NCBI GenBank assembly: GCA_025055675.1
Contig: JANWWT010000001.1
Location: forward strand, 868,001-932,000
Reading direction: 5' to 3'
DNA length: 64,000 nucleotides
Source of the DNA: Pseudanabaenaceae cyanobacterium SKYG29
GTDB lineage: Bacteria; Cyanobacteriota; Cyanobacteriia; Pseudanabaenales; Pseudanabaenaceae
The translations under genes were made by a program, and so were the position numbers. This document shows positions 1-7,492 of the stretch, piece after piece. Under the pieces are notes generated by a model. That model saw nothing but the letters and a program-made list of their open reading frames with translations, was not told where the DNA came from and searched no databases. Position 1 is the stretch's first letter; the number at the start of each line of letters is the position of its first letter.

Positions 1-116
1 GGGCACTTGCAGGTGTACTCAGGCAGAGTGATATGAATCTCGTACTCCCTGCCAGGTCTGGGATTGGGGAAAGTAGTTAAAGTAGCCTTCTCTATTGCTT
101 CTTCGCCGTACTTCAT
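1..116 (-). CDS. queF: NADPH-dependent 7-cyano-7-deazaguanine reductase QueF (3' part outside window)
   Basis: QueF reduces preQ0 to preQ1 in queuosine tRNA-base synthesis. Only the first ~38 codons lie in the window, running off its left edge. They begin MKYGEEAIEK and continue with TFPNPRPGREY, an IHITLPEYTCKC stretch and so on, which matches the N-terminus of the YkvM-type QueF family. The ATG at 116-114 sits three bases after the stop of yidD, so the two are probably co-transcribed. The catalytic Cys and NADPH motif would lie partly outside. It is too short for a standard ORF length cutoff, but the match to the family start is clear. Confidence 0.85.
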   Translation of the reverse strand, partial: MKYGEEAIEKATLTTFPNPRPGREYEIHITLPEYTCKC

Positions 117-119
117 AGC

Positions 120-347
120 TCAATCCAGCACTTCTGGTACAGGGTCATAGCCGCCAGGATGGAAGGGATGACAGCGGAGAATTCGCTTAATCGCCAGCCA
201 GCTGCCCCGCCACACCCCAAAACGATCGATGGCAGTTAAAGCATACTGGGAGCAAGTGGGAGTATAGCGGCAGTTAGGACCCAAAAGGGGGGAAATAAAG
301 AGACGGTAGAAACGAATCAGCAGGATAAGGATAGCTTTCACGAGCAA
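120..347 (-). CDS. yidD: YidD membrane protein insertion efficiency factor
   Basis: 75 aa, the usual size for YidD, a small peripheral inner-membrane protein that helps YidC-dependent insertion. The sequence shows a hydrophobic N-terminus (residues 1-20) ending in an amphipathic helix, then the family signature with two cysteines, [12 protein letters not shown], and the conserved C-terminal [14 protein letters not shown]. It is followed after three bases by queF on the same strand. In many bacteria yidD sits with rnpA, rpmH and yidC; that context is absent here. Confidence 0.95.
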   Translation of the reverse strand: MLVKAILILLIRFYRLFISPLLGPNCRYTPTCSQYALTAIDRFGVWRGSWLAIKRILRCHPFHPGGYDPVPEVLD

Positions 348-716
348 ATTTACCTAGCCTATAGCTATTTTAGCTAATAGTTAGGAGAGTTTCAAGTGAA
401 CAATGATAGCGACTGTCTAAGTTTAACCAGCTCTTTATTGTTCCTTTGACTCATAATTCCGCTTGTCTAAGTTACTTGTCTTTTTGTTTGTTGCTAGAGG
501 ATGAGTCCCGTTATCTATACCCTGCACTGTCAATCACAATTGACTTAATTAATGCAACGTTCATATTAAAGTTTGGCTAACATGACCTCCCAATTTTCGG
601 GTTAACTAAATCTATGGGCTGGTCTTTGTCACCATGCGATAGTGTGTTTCATCCAGTTCTATAAAAAATACTCTTCCCAGTATCTGATTTCAGAATTGTC
701 ACTCTTCTAGGCTATC
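348..716. other. Intergenic, no gene recognised
   Basis: About 370 AT-rich bases between yidD and the large unknown gene. Both strands are broken by many stops. The minus strand has a short stretch reading LVNPKIGRSC-stop-PNFNMNVALIKSIVIDSAGYR, which could be a decayed transposase-like fragment, but I cannot assign a family. No tRNA or convincing terminator was seen. Confidence 0.4.
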
Positions 717-2723
717 CTACTTCTTCTTCACCACGCTAAAAGACGGGCCCTGAATAACGAACTGACTAGAGGATAGATTAGCACAGCCGACTTTAAACTT
801 GCCTGGTTTGGAATCAATCTCCAGCTTGTGTACTGTCCCTATGATAGGTTTCGAGTTTTCATTATGCCTTTTAAATCTAGCATTTAAGTTTTCGAGTTTG
901 CCTTCAACTCTTTTTATGTCTACTGTAGAAATATCCAAAAAACTGGGTATGGTTTTGACGGAGTGAATCCCGCCTAGATTTACTAAGCCGTCCAACTCTT
1001 CAGCCTCGATAGCCAATCTACAGATGCCAGCCAAAGCATTAAAATCATCTGAAGGAATTAGGTTAATGACATGCAGGGAATAGCTAGTGTCCAAGATGGT
1101 ATCAGACATTTGTACCCCTGCCGGTCTGATAATTACATAGGAATCTTTCTGTGGTTCCTTGGTATCTGCTGCAGTAGCAAGCCCAATCAGGTTACCTAAA
1201 CCACCTAAGGCTAACTCTGCTGAACCTACTACCTTAAATTTCCCTGGATAGGGAGGGTCAGCTATAAAACTATACCTCATTATCTTTTTTGGTTCTTGCG
1301 GTGGTGGAGCTGATATGGGAGAATCACTGTCGCGGAATCGTTGATATCTCTCCATGTCTCTACGGTACTTCGCTTCAGCTTCTGGGTCAGAGTGGATTTC
1401 CAAATCCAACATGATCGGTGCGGCATCTACTTTCACAACGCTGACAGCGTTGCCACTGCTAGCTGTCAAACCTGTGTATACGGCAAGACCCACTAATCCA
1501 AGAACTACCAAGCCGAATTTGCCTACCCCTACTTGCTTCAAAACTTCAATGTACTTTTCTGGGTTCTTCCTGACCTGAGATAGAGAAAGAATTACAGCTA
1601 TTGCTGACACTACCCACTTTAGCCTTACAACCAACTGCCATAGTAATATAAAGAACATCCCAGAAAATAAAGAAATTAAAACGATCGTGGCATACCTCGT
1701 TAGTCTCTGTTTCCTCTGCACAAATGCTAAAACTACCACTAACAAAGTGACTATGGACAGAACAAAAAACAATACTAGAGAAGGGGATGTGCCTAATGCA
1801 GTAGAGAGAAGTGCTGCCAGCAGTATACCCGACCCCAGCACAACTATAAAACTCTCCAGATAGGAAATTTCTGTGTGACTCGCTACCACCTCAGGGGAAG
1901 GACTAACACGGCGTTTAGCCCCGGCAGTACTAGGGGTTCGCCCTGTTTCTAAAGAAACCGAAGGATTCTGTCTTTCCAATTCCTTTTGTCTCTCTGTTTC
2001 TGCCAAAATCTGGAATAGAGAATCGACTTCCGCCATCGTCTTTTCAGAATCGTAACAGTATCGGCTAAGCCAAATAGCCTGAGACCTGAACTCTTCATCC
2101 TTCAGTTTTTTCATATCTTCAAACCAAGTCCCTAATCCTGCTGGTACAGAAATTAGGGATACTTTACTCGGATTTTTGAAGAAGTCTTCCATGAAAGGGG
2201 CTAACTCGAGTTGCATCTTCTCCCCCAGCCCATGAAAGAACTTTACGTTCTCTGCTACAACTTTGGCAGGGTGTGGTAGCTCTGTCTTCACTAATGTCTT
2301 GTTACGAACAAAGCAGAAATCTGACAACTTAACATCTCTTTGGCGAGTTGTATCTGGTTCTAATGTTTCGCTTCTGTGCTCACTGGGGTTAATAACTGGC
2401 TGCTCTTCCGTCTGTATGACTTTAACCTCTTCTCCCTGAGTAGCAGATAAGTTGTCTTTTGTTTTTATCTTGACTGTCCTACACCAATCAGCTTCCTCTT
2501 GTCCCAGAACCCTAGAGTAGAATACTACCTCTTGAGGAGGAGACATGTTTATGCTCTGGAAAAGTTTTATAGTCTGCTCTGTTAGCCGATCGTATAGGAG
2601 ATGACTACTATCAGGACGATTAAATACTACGACTATACTTTTGTCTTGCTGGACAATCTGAACCTGGAGTCCATGAACTGCCAGCCATTCTTCTAACTTG
2701 TTAGCTGTTTCTACTTCGTCCAT
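717..2723 (-). CDS. Unrecognised multi-domain membrane protein
   Basis: 668 aa; I do not recognise a family. Residues 1-290 are soluble, with charged stretches and a long predicted helix around 215-265 (rich in E, K, R). Residues ~288-420 hold about four hydrophobic segments (for example SFIVVLGSGILLAALL, LVLFFVLSIVTLLVVVLAF, ATIVLISLFSGMFFILLW, FGLVVLGLVGLAVYTGL). A soluble C-terminal half of ~250 residues follows and contains the proline-rich SPISAPPPQEPKK. The protein is therefore likely anchored in a membrane with cytoplasmic or lumenal domains at both ends. A small hydrophilic ORF precedes it by 78 bases on the same strand. No catalytic motif was found; function unknown. Confidence 0.75.
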   Translation of the reverse strand: MDEVETANKLEEWLAVHGLQVQIVQQDKSIVVVFNRPDSSHLLYDRLTEQTIKLFQSINMSPPQEVVFYSRVLGQEEADWCRTVKIKTKDNLSATQGEEVKVIQTEEQPVINPSEHRSETLEPDTTRQRDVKLSDFCFVRNKTLVKTELPHPAKVVAENVKFFHGLGEKMQLELAPFMEDFFKNPSKVSLISVPAGLGTWFEDMKKLKDEEFRSQAIWLSRYCYDSEKTMAEVDSLFQILAETERQKELERQNPSVSLETGRTPSTAGAKRRVSPSPEVVASHTEISYLESFIVVLGSGILLAALLSTALGTSPSLVLFFVLSIVTLLVVVLAFVQRKQRLTRYATIVLISLFSGMFFILLWQLVVRLKWVVSAIAVILSLSQVRKNPEKYIEVLKQVGVGKFGLVVLGLVGLAVYTGLTASSGNAVSVVKVDAAPIMLDLEIHSDPEAEAKYRRDMERYQRFRDSDSPISAPPPQEPKKIMRYSFIADPPYPGKFKVVGSAELALGGLGNLIGLATAADTKEPQKDSYVIIRPAGVQMSDTILDTSYSLHVINLIPSDDFNALAGICRLAIEAEELDGLVNLGGIHSVKTIPSFLDISTVDIKRVEGKLENLNARFKRHNENSKPIIGTVHKLEIDSKPGKFKVGCANLSSSQFVIQGPSFSVVKKK

Positions 2724-2801
2724 AGGGAATTTAATAGACTATTTCCACAATATCATTTGCCTCCTGGTATGTCAACACAGCAAACCAGTAAGTGGCATTG
2801 C

Positions 2802-2999
2802 CTAAGGTTTGGTTGACTCTGAATTTTGAAAAAGACTCATTACTCTCTTTGCTCTTTCTCCTGAACCTTGTAAACCAATACTATTTTCAGAGTTGTTCAT
2901 CTCTGTACTCTTTGTCTCCTTCTTGGTTGCTAGCTGATAAGCATCAGGTTGTTTCTCCAGTTCCTTTGCATACCTCTCCCAGTTGTCTATGCAATACAT
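2802..2999 (-). CDS. Possible small hydrophilic protein
   Basis: 65 aa, beginning MYCIDNWERYAKELEKQPDAY and rich in E, K, S and N. It reads more like a protein than the hydrophobic antisense ORF that overlaps it. It lies 78 bases upstream of the 668-aa membrane protein on the same strand and might be its leader gene. No ribosome binding site stands out and no family is recognised, so this could be a chance frame. Confidence 0.3.
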   Translation of the reverse strand: MYCIDNWERYAKELEKQPDAYQLATKKETKSTEMNNSENSIGLQGSGERAKRVMSLFQNSESTKP

Positions 3000-3094
3000 A
3001 CAATAGTCGGATGATTATGTCTAGGACAACAGGGACACAGGTGATTTATAGGCCAGGGTTTCTTGAACAACACAGATTATACAGTAGCTGAAAG

Positions 3095-3133
3095 GTTGAA
3101 ACTCTCATAACCAGTACACCTGTCGGGATTGAA
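3095..3133 (+). repeat. Solitary CRISPR-repeat-like sequence
   Basis: A 39-base stretch begins GTTGAAACTCTCATAA and ends CCTGTCGGGATTGAA. Many cyanobacterial type I and III CRISPR repeats start with GTT and end in GGGATTGAAAC, so both ends look familiar. Only one copy is present, there are no spacers, and no cas gene lies nearby. It may be a relic or a chance match. Confidence 0.3.
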
Positions 3134-3293
3134 TTGATAGTCAACATGATGCTTGGGTTGTGAAGTTAAACTACCCCCACTTTAGTTTGGGTTACCCACA
3201 AAAAAATGTACCGATCGGTTTATATCCCCTGCAGTATTGCCAAGAACTTTAGATTTTCTTAATCTAAATATTGTCCCCCATTATATCAAACCT

Positions 3294-3821
3294 ATGAAGA
3301 ACATAACCTGCGCTGCTGTTTTTGCTGTGAGTGTAAGTCTTGGTCTCTTTAGTTGGGAATATCCTACTGCATTTGCCGCTGAAATTGTTGCTAAATCTGA
3401 GACGGGTAATATTGTCACTGTTGCTTCTAGCAATAAGGATTTTTCTACCTTGGTTAGTGCCATTAAAGCCGCTGGCTTAGTGGAAACTTTGTCTAGTAAG
3501 GGGCCTTTCACCATTTTTGCTCCCACCAATGCTGCTTTTGCCTCTCTACCCAAGGGCACACTAGAAAAACTCCTCCGCCCTGAGAATAAGCAGACTCTAA
3601 TCAAAGTATTAACTTACCATGTTGTTGCAGGAGAAGTCTTGTCCAAGGATGTAAAGCCAGGAGACGTCAAGACTGTTGAGGGCAGCAACATCAAAGTTAC
3701 GGTCATGGATGGCAAGCCCAAAGTCAATGGTGCTAACGTTACTACCGTAGATGTAAAGGCAACCAACGGCGTAATTCACGTGATTGATGCTGTCATTCTT
3801 CCCCCTGGTCTCAAACTTTAG
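3294..3821 (+). CDS. Secreted fasciclin (FAS1/beta-Ig-H3) domain protein
   Basis: I chose the ATG at 3294 (MKNITCAAVFAVSV), which gives 175 aa with a Sec signal peptide ending near AFAAE. A longer frame begins at 3237 but adds residues before the signal peptide. One FAS1 domain fills the rest, with the two family blocks FTIFAPTNAAFASLP and LTYHVV, and the closing [17 protein letters not shown]1 domains serve in adhesion or protein-protein contact at the cell surface or periplasm. A cytoplasmic relative, CupS, is encoded at 54390. It is followed by a good intrinsic terminator. Confidence 0.92.
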   Translation: MKNITCAAVFAVSVSLGLFSWEYPTAFAAEIVAKSETGNIVTVASSNKDFSTLVSAIKAAGLVETLSSKGPFTIFAPTNAAFASLPKGTLEKLLRPENKQTLIKVLTYHVVAGEVLSKDVKPGDVKTVEGSNIKVTVMDGKPKVNGANVTTVDVKATNGVIHVIDAVILPPGLKL

Positions 3822-3846
3822 AAGTGATAGAGTCTTCCTTATTTTT

Positions 3847-3870
3847 GGGGAGTTATCCTCCCCTTTTATT
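3847..3870 (+). terminator. Intrinsic terminator after the fasciclin gene
   Basis: A perfect 6-bp stem GGGGAG (3847-3852) and CTCCCC (3858-3863) with a 5-base loop, followed by TTTTATT. It lies 25 bases after the fasciclin stop. Confidence 0.8.
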
Positions 3871-4030
3871 TCTCTGCCCTTAACCCTCCTAGATGTAATT
3901 TGGCACTGGCAACCGATCGCTTCTTTGCAGAGCACTTCAGCAGGGGGAACTCTGCCACAGTTTAATCTTGGCTAGATGAAGCCTACAATTTAGCAGTAGA
4001 ATAGGGGAGAGTTGTTGCTTAGCATAGGTT

Positions 4031-4903
4031 ATGCGTCCCTTGGCAGAACCCCTGATATTCAAGGTGTCCCGTCCTGCGATTGTGGCTCTAGCAGCGTTGG
4101 GTGTTGTCCTCACTACCTACTTGACGGTTACCCATTTCACAGGCAATGCTCCTGCTTTTTGTGCCGCTGGCAGTGGTACGGGCTGCGATCGGGTCTTAAG
4201 TAGTGAATACGCCCAGGTATTTGGCATTCCCCTGACGGTGTTTGGAGCACTAGCCTACCTATTTGTGGGAGTTTTAGCAGCGATTCCCTTGTTTGATAAG
4301 AGGGAAGATGTCAAGACAAAAAAGAAATTAAAACAGAGCCTAGCTTTTGCGGTCTTTCTGGCTTCGACGGCTATGCTCTTCTTCAGCGGCTATCTCATGT
4401 ATTTGTTGGCGTTTGAACTGAAAACCGTTTGTTTCTACTGTATCGGCTCTGCCACCAATGTCACTTTGATTTGGCTGCTGAACTTGCTAGGCAACGACTG
4501 GGAAGACCAAAGTCAGCTATTTTTCACAGGTTTGTCCATTGGTTTGGTGGTCACGATCGGGGCAGTTGGTCTCTATTCCACCCAAAAACAACTGGCAATG
4601 GCAAGTAGCACTTTTGCGGGTCAACTAGCGCGGCACTTGCAGCAACAGGGAGTAAAGATGTACGGTGCCAACTGGTGTCCCCACTGTCACGACCAACTAG
4701 AAAAATTTGGGGAAGCAAAAAGGTTGGTTCCCTATGTGGAATGTTCCCCCAATGGCGGTCCTGGCACACCCCCAGCTAAAATCTGCGTTGATAAAAAAAT
4801 TACTAGCTATCCCACCTGGGAAATCAACGGGCAACTAAAACTGGGCGTGCATTCCCTGAAAGAGCTGGCTGATTTGACCAATTACCAGGGACCCAGGAAC
4901 TAG
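4031..4903 (+). CDS. Vitamin K epoxide reductase-thioredoxin fusion (VKOR/LTO1 type)
   Basis: 290 aa thylakoid or plasma membrane thiol oxidoreductase. The VKOR domain (residues ~12-185) has about five membrane segments, the loop cysteines C44 and C52, and the active CFYC at 134-137. The C-terminal thioredoxin-like domain carries WCPHC (215-219) plus two further cysteines (C238, C252). In cyanobacteria and plants this fusion makes disulfide bonds in exported proteins and passes electrons to quinone. All the expected cysteines are present. The gene ends in a 4-base convergent overlap with the UspA gene. Confidence 0.95.
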   Translation: MRPLAEPLIFKVSRPAIVALAALGVVLTTYLTVTHFTGNAPAFCAAGSGTGCDRVLSSEYAQVFGIPLTVFGALAYLFVGVLAAIPLFDKREDVKTKKKLKQSLAFAVFLASTAMLFFSGYLMYLLAFELKTVCFYCIGSATNVTLIWLLNLLGNDWEDQSQLFFTGLSIGLVVTIGAVGLYSTQKQLAMASSTFAGQLARHLQQQGVKMYGANWCPHCHDQLEKFGEAKRLVPYVECSPNGGPGTPPAKICVDKKITSYPTWEINGQLKLGVHSLKELADLTNYQGPRN

Positions 4904-5355
4904 CGCACGATCAACACGGGGCAGGGGGCGTGATGCACAACGTAATCGCTGACACTCCCTAACATCAACCGCTCGATCGAGCCTAGCCCCCGCGACCCCA
5001 AGACCAACACTGTGGGATTGATCTCCCCCGCCACATGGCAGATCATTTCCCTAGGACTACCGCTCTCAATACGGCTTTCATTGGCAATATTGCAACTGGA
5101 GAGGCGATCGGATGCCTGTTTTAACACTAGGCTGACACTCTCCCGTAACTTTTTCTCCGTCTCCTCATTCACAGGTAAGGGCAGAGTCACCCAATCTCCC
5201 GTCGGTAACAGCACAGGAGGCAGATAGTTCTCTAGGGGTTCCACTACTGTCAGCAGAATGACATAGGTTTTGCCAGGGGTAGCCAGCTCAATTACCTTGT
5301 CTATGACCTTTTGGTGCACATTGGAACCATCGATCGCTACTAAAAAAGTTTGCAT
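4900..5355 (-). CDS. Universal stress protein (UspA family)
   Basis: 151 aa single-domain Usp. It starts MQTFLVAIDGS and has the nucleotide-binding signature G120-x2-G123-x9-G133-S134 in GSRGLGSIERLMLGSVS, followed by the closing strand PCPVLIV. That motif marks the ATP-binding subclass. An insertion around residues 42-65, rich in P and L, is longer than in minimal Usp proteins. It is a single gene, convergent with VKOR. Role beyond stress resistance cannot be read from the sequence. Confidence 0.92.
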   Translation of the reverse strand: MQTFLVAIDGSNVHQKVIDKVIELATPGKTYVILLTVVEPLENYLPPVLLPTGDWVTLPLPVNEETEKKLRESVSLVLKQASDRLSSCNIANESRIESGSPREMICHVAGEINPTVLVLGSRGLGSIERLMLGSVSDYVVHHAPCPVLIVR

Positions 5356-5389
5356 ATACCCTTGTTAACATCACTGAAATTCTTAGATC

Positions 5390-6049
5390 TTAGACCAATT
5401 CTTCTAACTGTTGCCGCAACCGATCGGGTTTGCCCTGATCGACAATTTTACCCCGCTCTAACAGTAAAGCCCCATCGGCATAATCCAACTCCTGCAACCT
5501 GTGAGTCACCCACAGGGCTGTGAGACCCCGCTCATCCACCAACCGCCGCACCAAGCGGACTAAGTCCAGTTGATAGTCCCGATCGAGCAATGCCGTCGGC
5601 TCATCCAGAAGGAGAATTTCTGTTTGCCGTGCCAATTCCCCTGCGATCGCTACCCGTTGCTTTTGTCCCCCACTGAGGGCATAGATCGGTCGTCGCTGAT
5701 AGCCATCTAAATCCACCGCCTGCAAAGCCGCTCTCACTCGTTCCTGCACAGCCTCATAACTTAACCCCTGTCCCCCTAAACTAAAGGCAATATCTGACCC
5801 CACCGTCGGCATGACTAGTTGATGGTCAGGATTCTGAAAGACAAACCCCACTGTCCCCTGCACGATAATCTGTCCTGAGGTAGGAGCCAGTAAGCCCGCC
5901 ATCAATTTCAGGAGAGTAGATTTGCCACTACCATTTGCCCCCAACAGCATCCACAATTGCCCCCGGGGTATAGTAAAACTGCACTCATCTAGTAGCCGCT
6001 CCCCCCCCTGCCAGCTAAAACAAACCCGATCGGCTTCAATTGCGGACAA
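5390..6049 (-). CDS. ABC transporter ATP-binding protein (CbiO/EcfA-like)
   Basis: About 219 aa from a TTG start at 6049-6047 (LSAIEADRV). The open frame extends to an ATG at 6151, but that would overlap UPF0367 by over 100 bases and adds non-family residues. Walker A GANGSGKST, Q-loop QNPDHQ, signature LSGGQKQRVAIA and Walker B LLLDEPTALLD are all intact. QNPDHQLVMPTVGSDIAF is typical of energy-coupling-factor and CbiO ATPases of metal or vitamin importers. No membrane partner is adjacent, so the substrate is unknown. It overlaps the end of UPF0367 by 14 bases and is probably co-translated with it. Confidence 0.88.
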   Translation of the reverse strand: MSAIEADRVCFSWQGGERLLDECSFTIPRGQLWMLLGANGSGKSTLLKLMAGLLAPTSGQIIVQGTVGFVFQNPDHQLVMPTVGSDIAFSLGGQGLSYEAVQERVRAALQAVDLDGYQRRPIYALSGGQKQRVAIAGELARQTEILLLDEPTALLDRDYQLDLVRLVRRLVDERGLTALWVTHRLQELDYADGALLLERGKIVDQGKPDRLRQQLEELV

Positions 6050-6293
6050 AGCCAGCCCCCATGCCCGTTGGTGCGCCCGTTTTGCTAGACAGCTGGACTG
6101 CCAGAATTTCCGCTCCCAGGACAGCGATTTTCCGCCCCTCCTGCTTATCACAGGTCAATTGCAATACCTTCTCTCCCTCCCCCTGCATCGCTTGGACAAG
6201 GGTGTGATAGAGCTGGTCAGCCCCCTCCTGGTCTTTCCGCATAATAATCACAGGCACAGGATTACTGCGCAGATTGATCTCGATCGTGAACAT
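6036..6293 (-). CDS. UPF0367 family protein
   Basis: 85 aa from the ATG at 6293 (MFTIEINLRSNPVPVIIMRK); the same frame runs on upstream to 6665 but that part is antisense to vipp1. UPF0367 is a small conserved cyanobacterial and algal family of unknown function, recognised by the MFTI start, the central ADQLYHTLVQAM block, LTCDKQEGRKIAVL and AVQLSSKTG. It overlaps the ABC ATPase gene downstream. Upstream, 91 bases separate it from the divergent vipp1, so that space must hold both promoters. Confidence 0.85.
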   Translation of the reverse strand: MFTIEINLRSNPVPVIIMRKDQEGADQLYHTLVQAMQGEGEKVLQLTCDKQEGRKIAVLGAEILAVQLSSKTGAPTGMGAGFVRN

Positions 6294-6384
6294 AAGTAAA
6301 CTTAAGTGACGCAGTTTTAGTATAGGACAGAAACCAATTCCCCTTGTATAATTAGGGAAAAGGTGTTTAACACGGGGAAAACCT

Positions 6385-7131
6385 ATGGGATTACTCGATC
6401 GGATTGGTATGTTGGCGCGGTCTAACCTGAATGCCCTGATCACCGCCGCAGAAGACCCGGAGAAAATTTTAGAACAGACCATTATTGATATGCAAGAAGA
6501 CCTGGTGCAGTTACGCCAGGCAGTTGCCCAAGCGATGGCAGCCATGAAGCGCCAGGAACAGCAGTACAAACAGGCAGAAGCCCAAGTCATGGAATGGGAA
6601 CGGCGTGCTATGCTGGCACTGCAAAAGGGGGATGAAAACCTTGCCCGTGAAGCCCTTGCCCGCAAAAAGACCTATGCTGACACCTTAGCTAGCATCAAAC
6701 CTGGTTACGAGCAGACTGTTGCCCAGGTTAACCAGCTGAAGAAGAATCTCACCATCCTGGAAAGCAAGATTGCCGAAGCTAAGACCAAGAAAGAAATGCT
6801 CAAATCCCGCATTCAAGCGGCTAAAGCCCAGGAAAACCTCAACAACATGATGGGCAAGATCAACACCAAGTCCGCAGCCGCTGCGTTTGAGCGCATGGAA
6901 GAGCGAGTACTGATGGCAGAGGCGAAAGCCAGTGCTACTGCTGAACTGGGGATGGACAACCTAGAAGCGCAATTTGCCCAACTAGAGTCCAGTAGCGACC
7001 TGGATGACGAATTGATGGCGATGAAGGCCCGTCTGATGGGGACAAGTGCCTCTACCCCTGCCCTGAATCCTAGCCCCGTGGATGCAGAACTAGAACAACT
7101 GCGCCAACAAATCCGTAGTAGCAATATCTAA
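6385..7131 (+). CDS. vipp1: Vipp1/IM30 (PspA family) membrane-remodelling protein
   Basis: 248 aa, slightly longer than PspA because of the C-terminal extension that marks Vipp1/IM30. The start MGLLDRIGMLARSNLNALI is the membrane-binding amphipathic helix. Residues 25-215 are long coiled-coil helices with DPEKILEQTIIDMQ, QKGDENLAREAL and SKIAEAKTKKEMLKSRIQAA. The tail after ~215 ends DAELEQLRQQIRSSN. It forms ESCRT-III-like rings and rods that build and protect thylakoid membranes. Its stop overlaps the end of the convergent KaiB-like gene by four bases. Confidence 0.94.
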   Translation: MGLLDRIGMLARSNLNALITAAEDPEKILEQTIIDMQEDLVQLRQAVAQAMAAMKRQEQQYKQAEAQVMEWERRAMLALQKGDENLAREALARKKTYADTLASIKPGYEQTVAQVNQLKKNLTILESKIAEAKTKKEMLKSRIQAAKAQENLNNMMGKINTKSAAAAFERMEERVLMAEAKASATAELGMDNLEAQFAQLESSSDLDDELMAMKARLMGTSASTPALNPSPVDAELEQLRQQIRSSNI

Positions 7132-7397
7132 CGGAACAGGGAGACCAATTTCTCAGCCTGGGAAAAGTCTCCCACCAGTCTTCCCCGTTGCTGCCCTAGA
7201 TACCATTCTAGGGTGGGTGTAGCCTTGATTTTGTTTACTTCTGCCCGCTCAGGTTCTTCGAGGACATCAACAATTTCTAGGGTGTAGCGAAGGTTCGCCT
7301 GTGCTTCTAGCACTCGGCGCAGATTGTGGATGGCACGCAGGGAATTGGGATTAACTTTTCCAGCAATATAGAGGCAAAAATGATATTCCTCTACCAT
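7128..7397 (-). CDS. KaiB-like thioredoxin-fold protein
   Basis: 89 aa with the KaiB pattern: LYIAGKVNPNSLRAIHNLRRVLE, then LEIVDVLEEPERAEVNKIKATPTL. It lacks about ten C-terminal residues found in canonical KaiB (~102 aa) and ends VGDFSQAEKLVSLFR. Canonical KaiB binds KaiC and sequesters KaiA in the circadian clock and switches between two folds. No kaiA or kaiC is adjacent, and the gene sits alone, convergent with vipp1. It may be a KaiB2/KaiB3 paralogue instead of the clock protein. Confidence 0.85.
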   Translation of the reverse strand: MVEEYHFCLYIAGKVNPNSLRAIHNLRRVLEAQANLRYTLEIVDVLEEPERAEVNKIKATPTLEWYLGQQRGRLVGDFSQAEKLVSLFR

Positions 7398-7492
7398 TAT
7401 TTAGGTATATCTGCTTATACTGGTTAATAAAGTAACAGAGTTGACAATTTCTTTTGAATTTTGTAAAGAATTCTTAAGGTTTTAGGAAATTA

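Larger units (their letters stand above)
2724..3236. other. Intergenic between the unknown membrane gene and the fasciclin gene
   Basis: About 510 bases. They hold the doubtful 65-aa ORF and the CRISPR-repeat-like 39-mer listed separately. The last part, near 3170-3236, is AT-rich and presumably carries the fasciclin promoter, but no clear -35/-10 pair could be fixed. Confidence 0.4.

Noticed and set aside
2792-3091. 99-aa plus frame
   Set aside because: Antisense to the 65-aa minus frame, hydrophobic by chance, no homologous pattern.
5390-6151. ABC ATPase starting at ATG 6151
   Set aside because: It would overlap UPF0367 by over 100 bases and adds residues (MISRRGGKSLSWERK...) not found in the family; TTG 6049 fits better.
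6294-6665. Upstream extension of the UPF0367 frame
   Set aside because: It runs antisense to vipp1 and has no homology to the family; the family start is at 6293.
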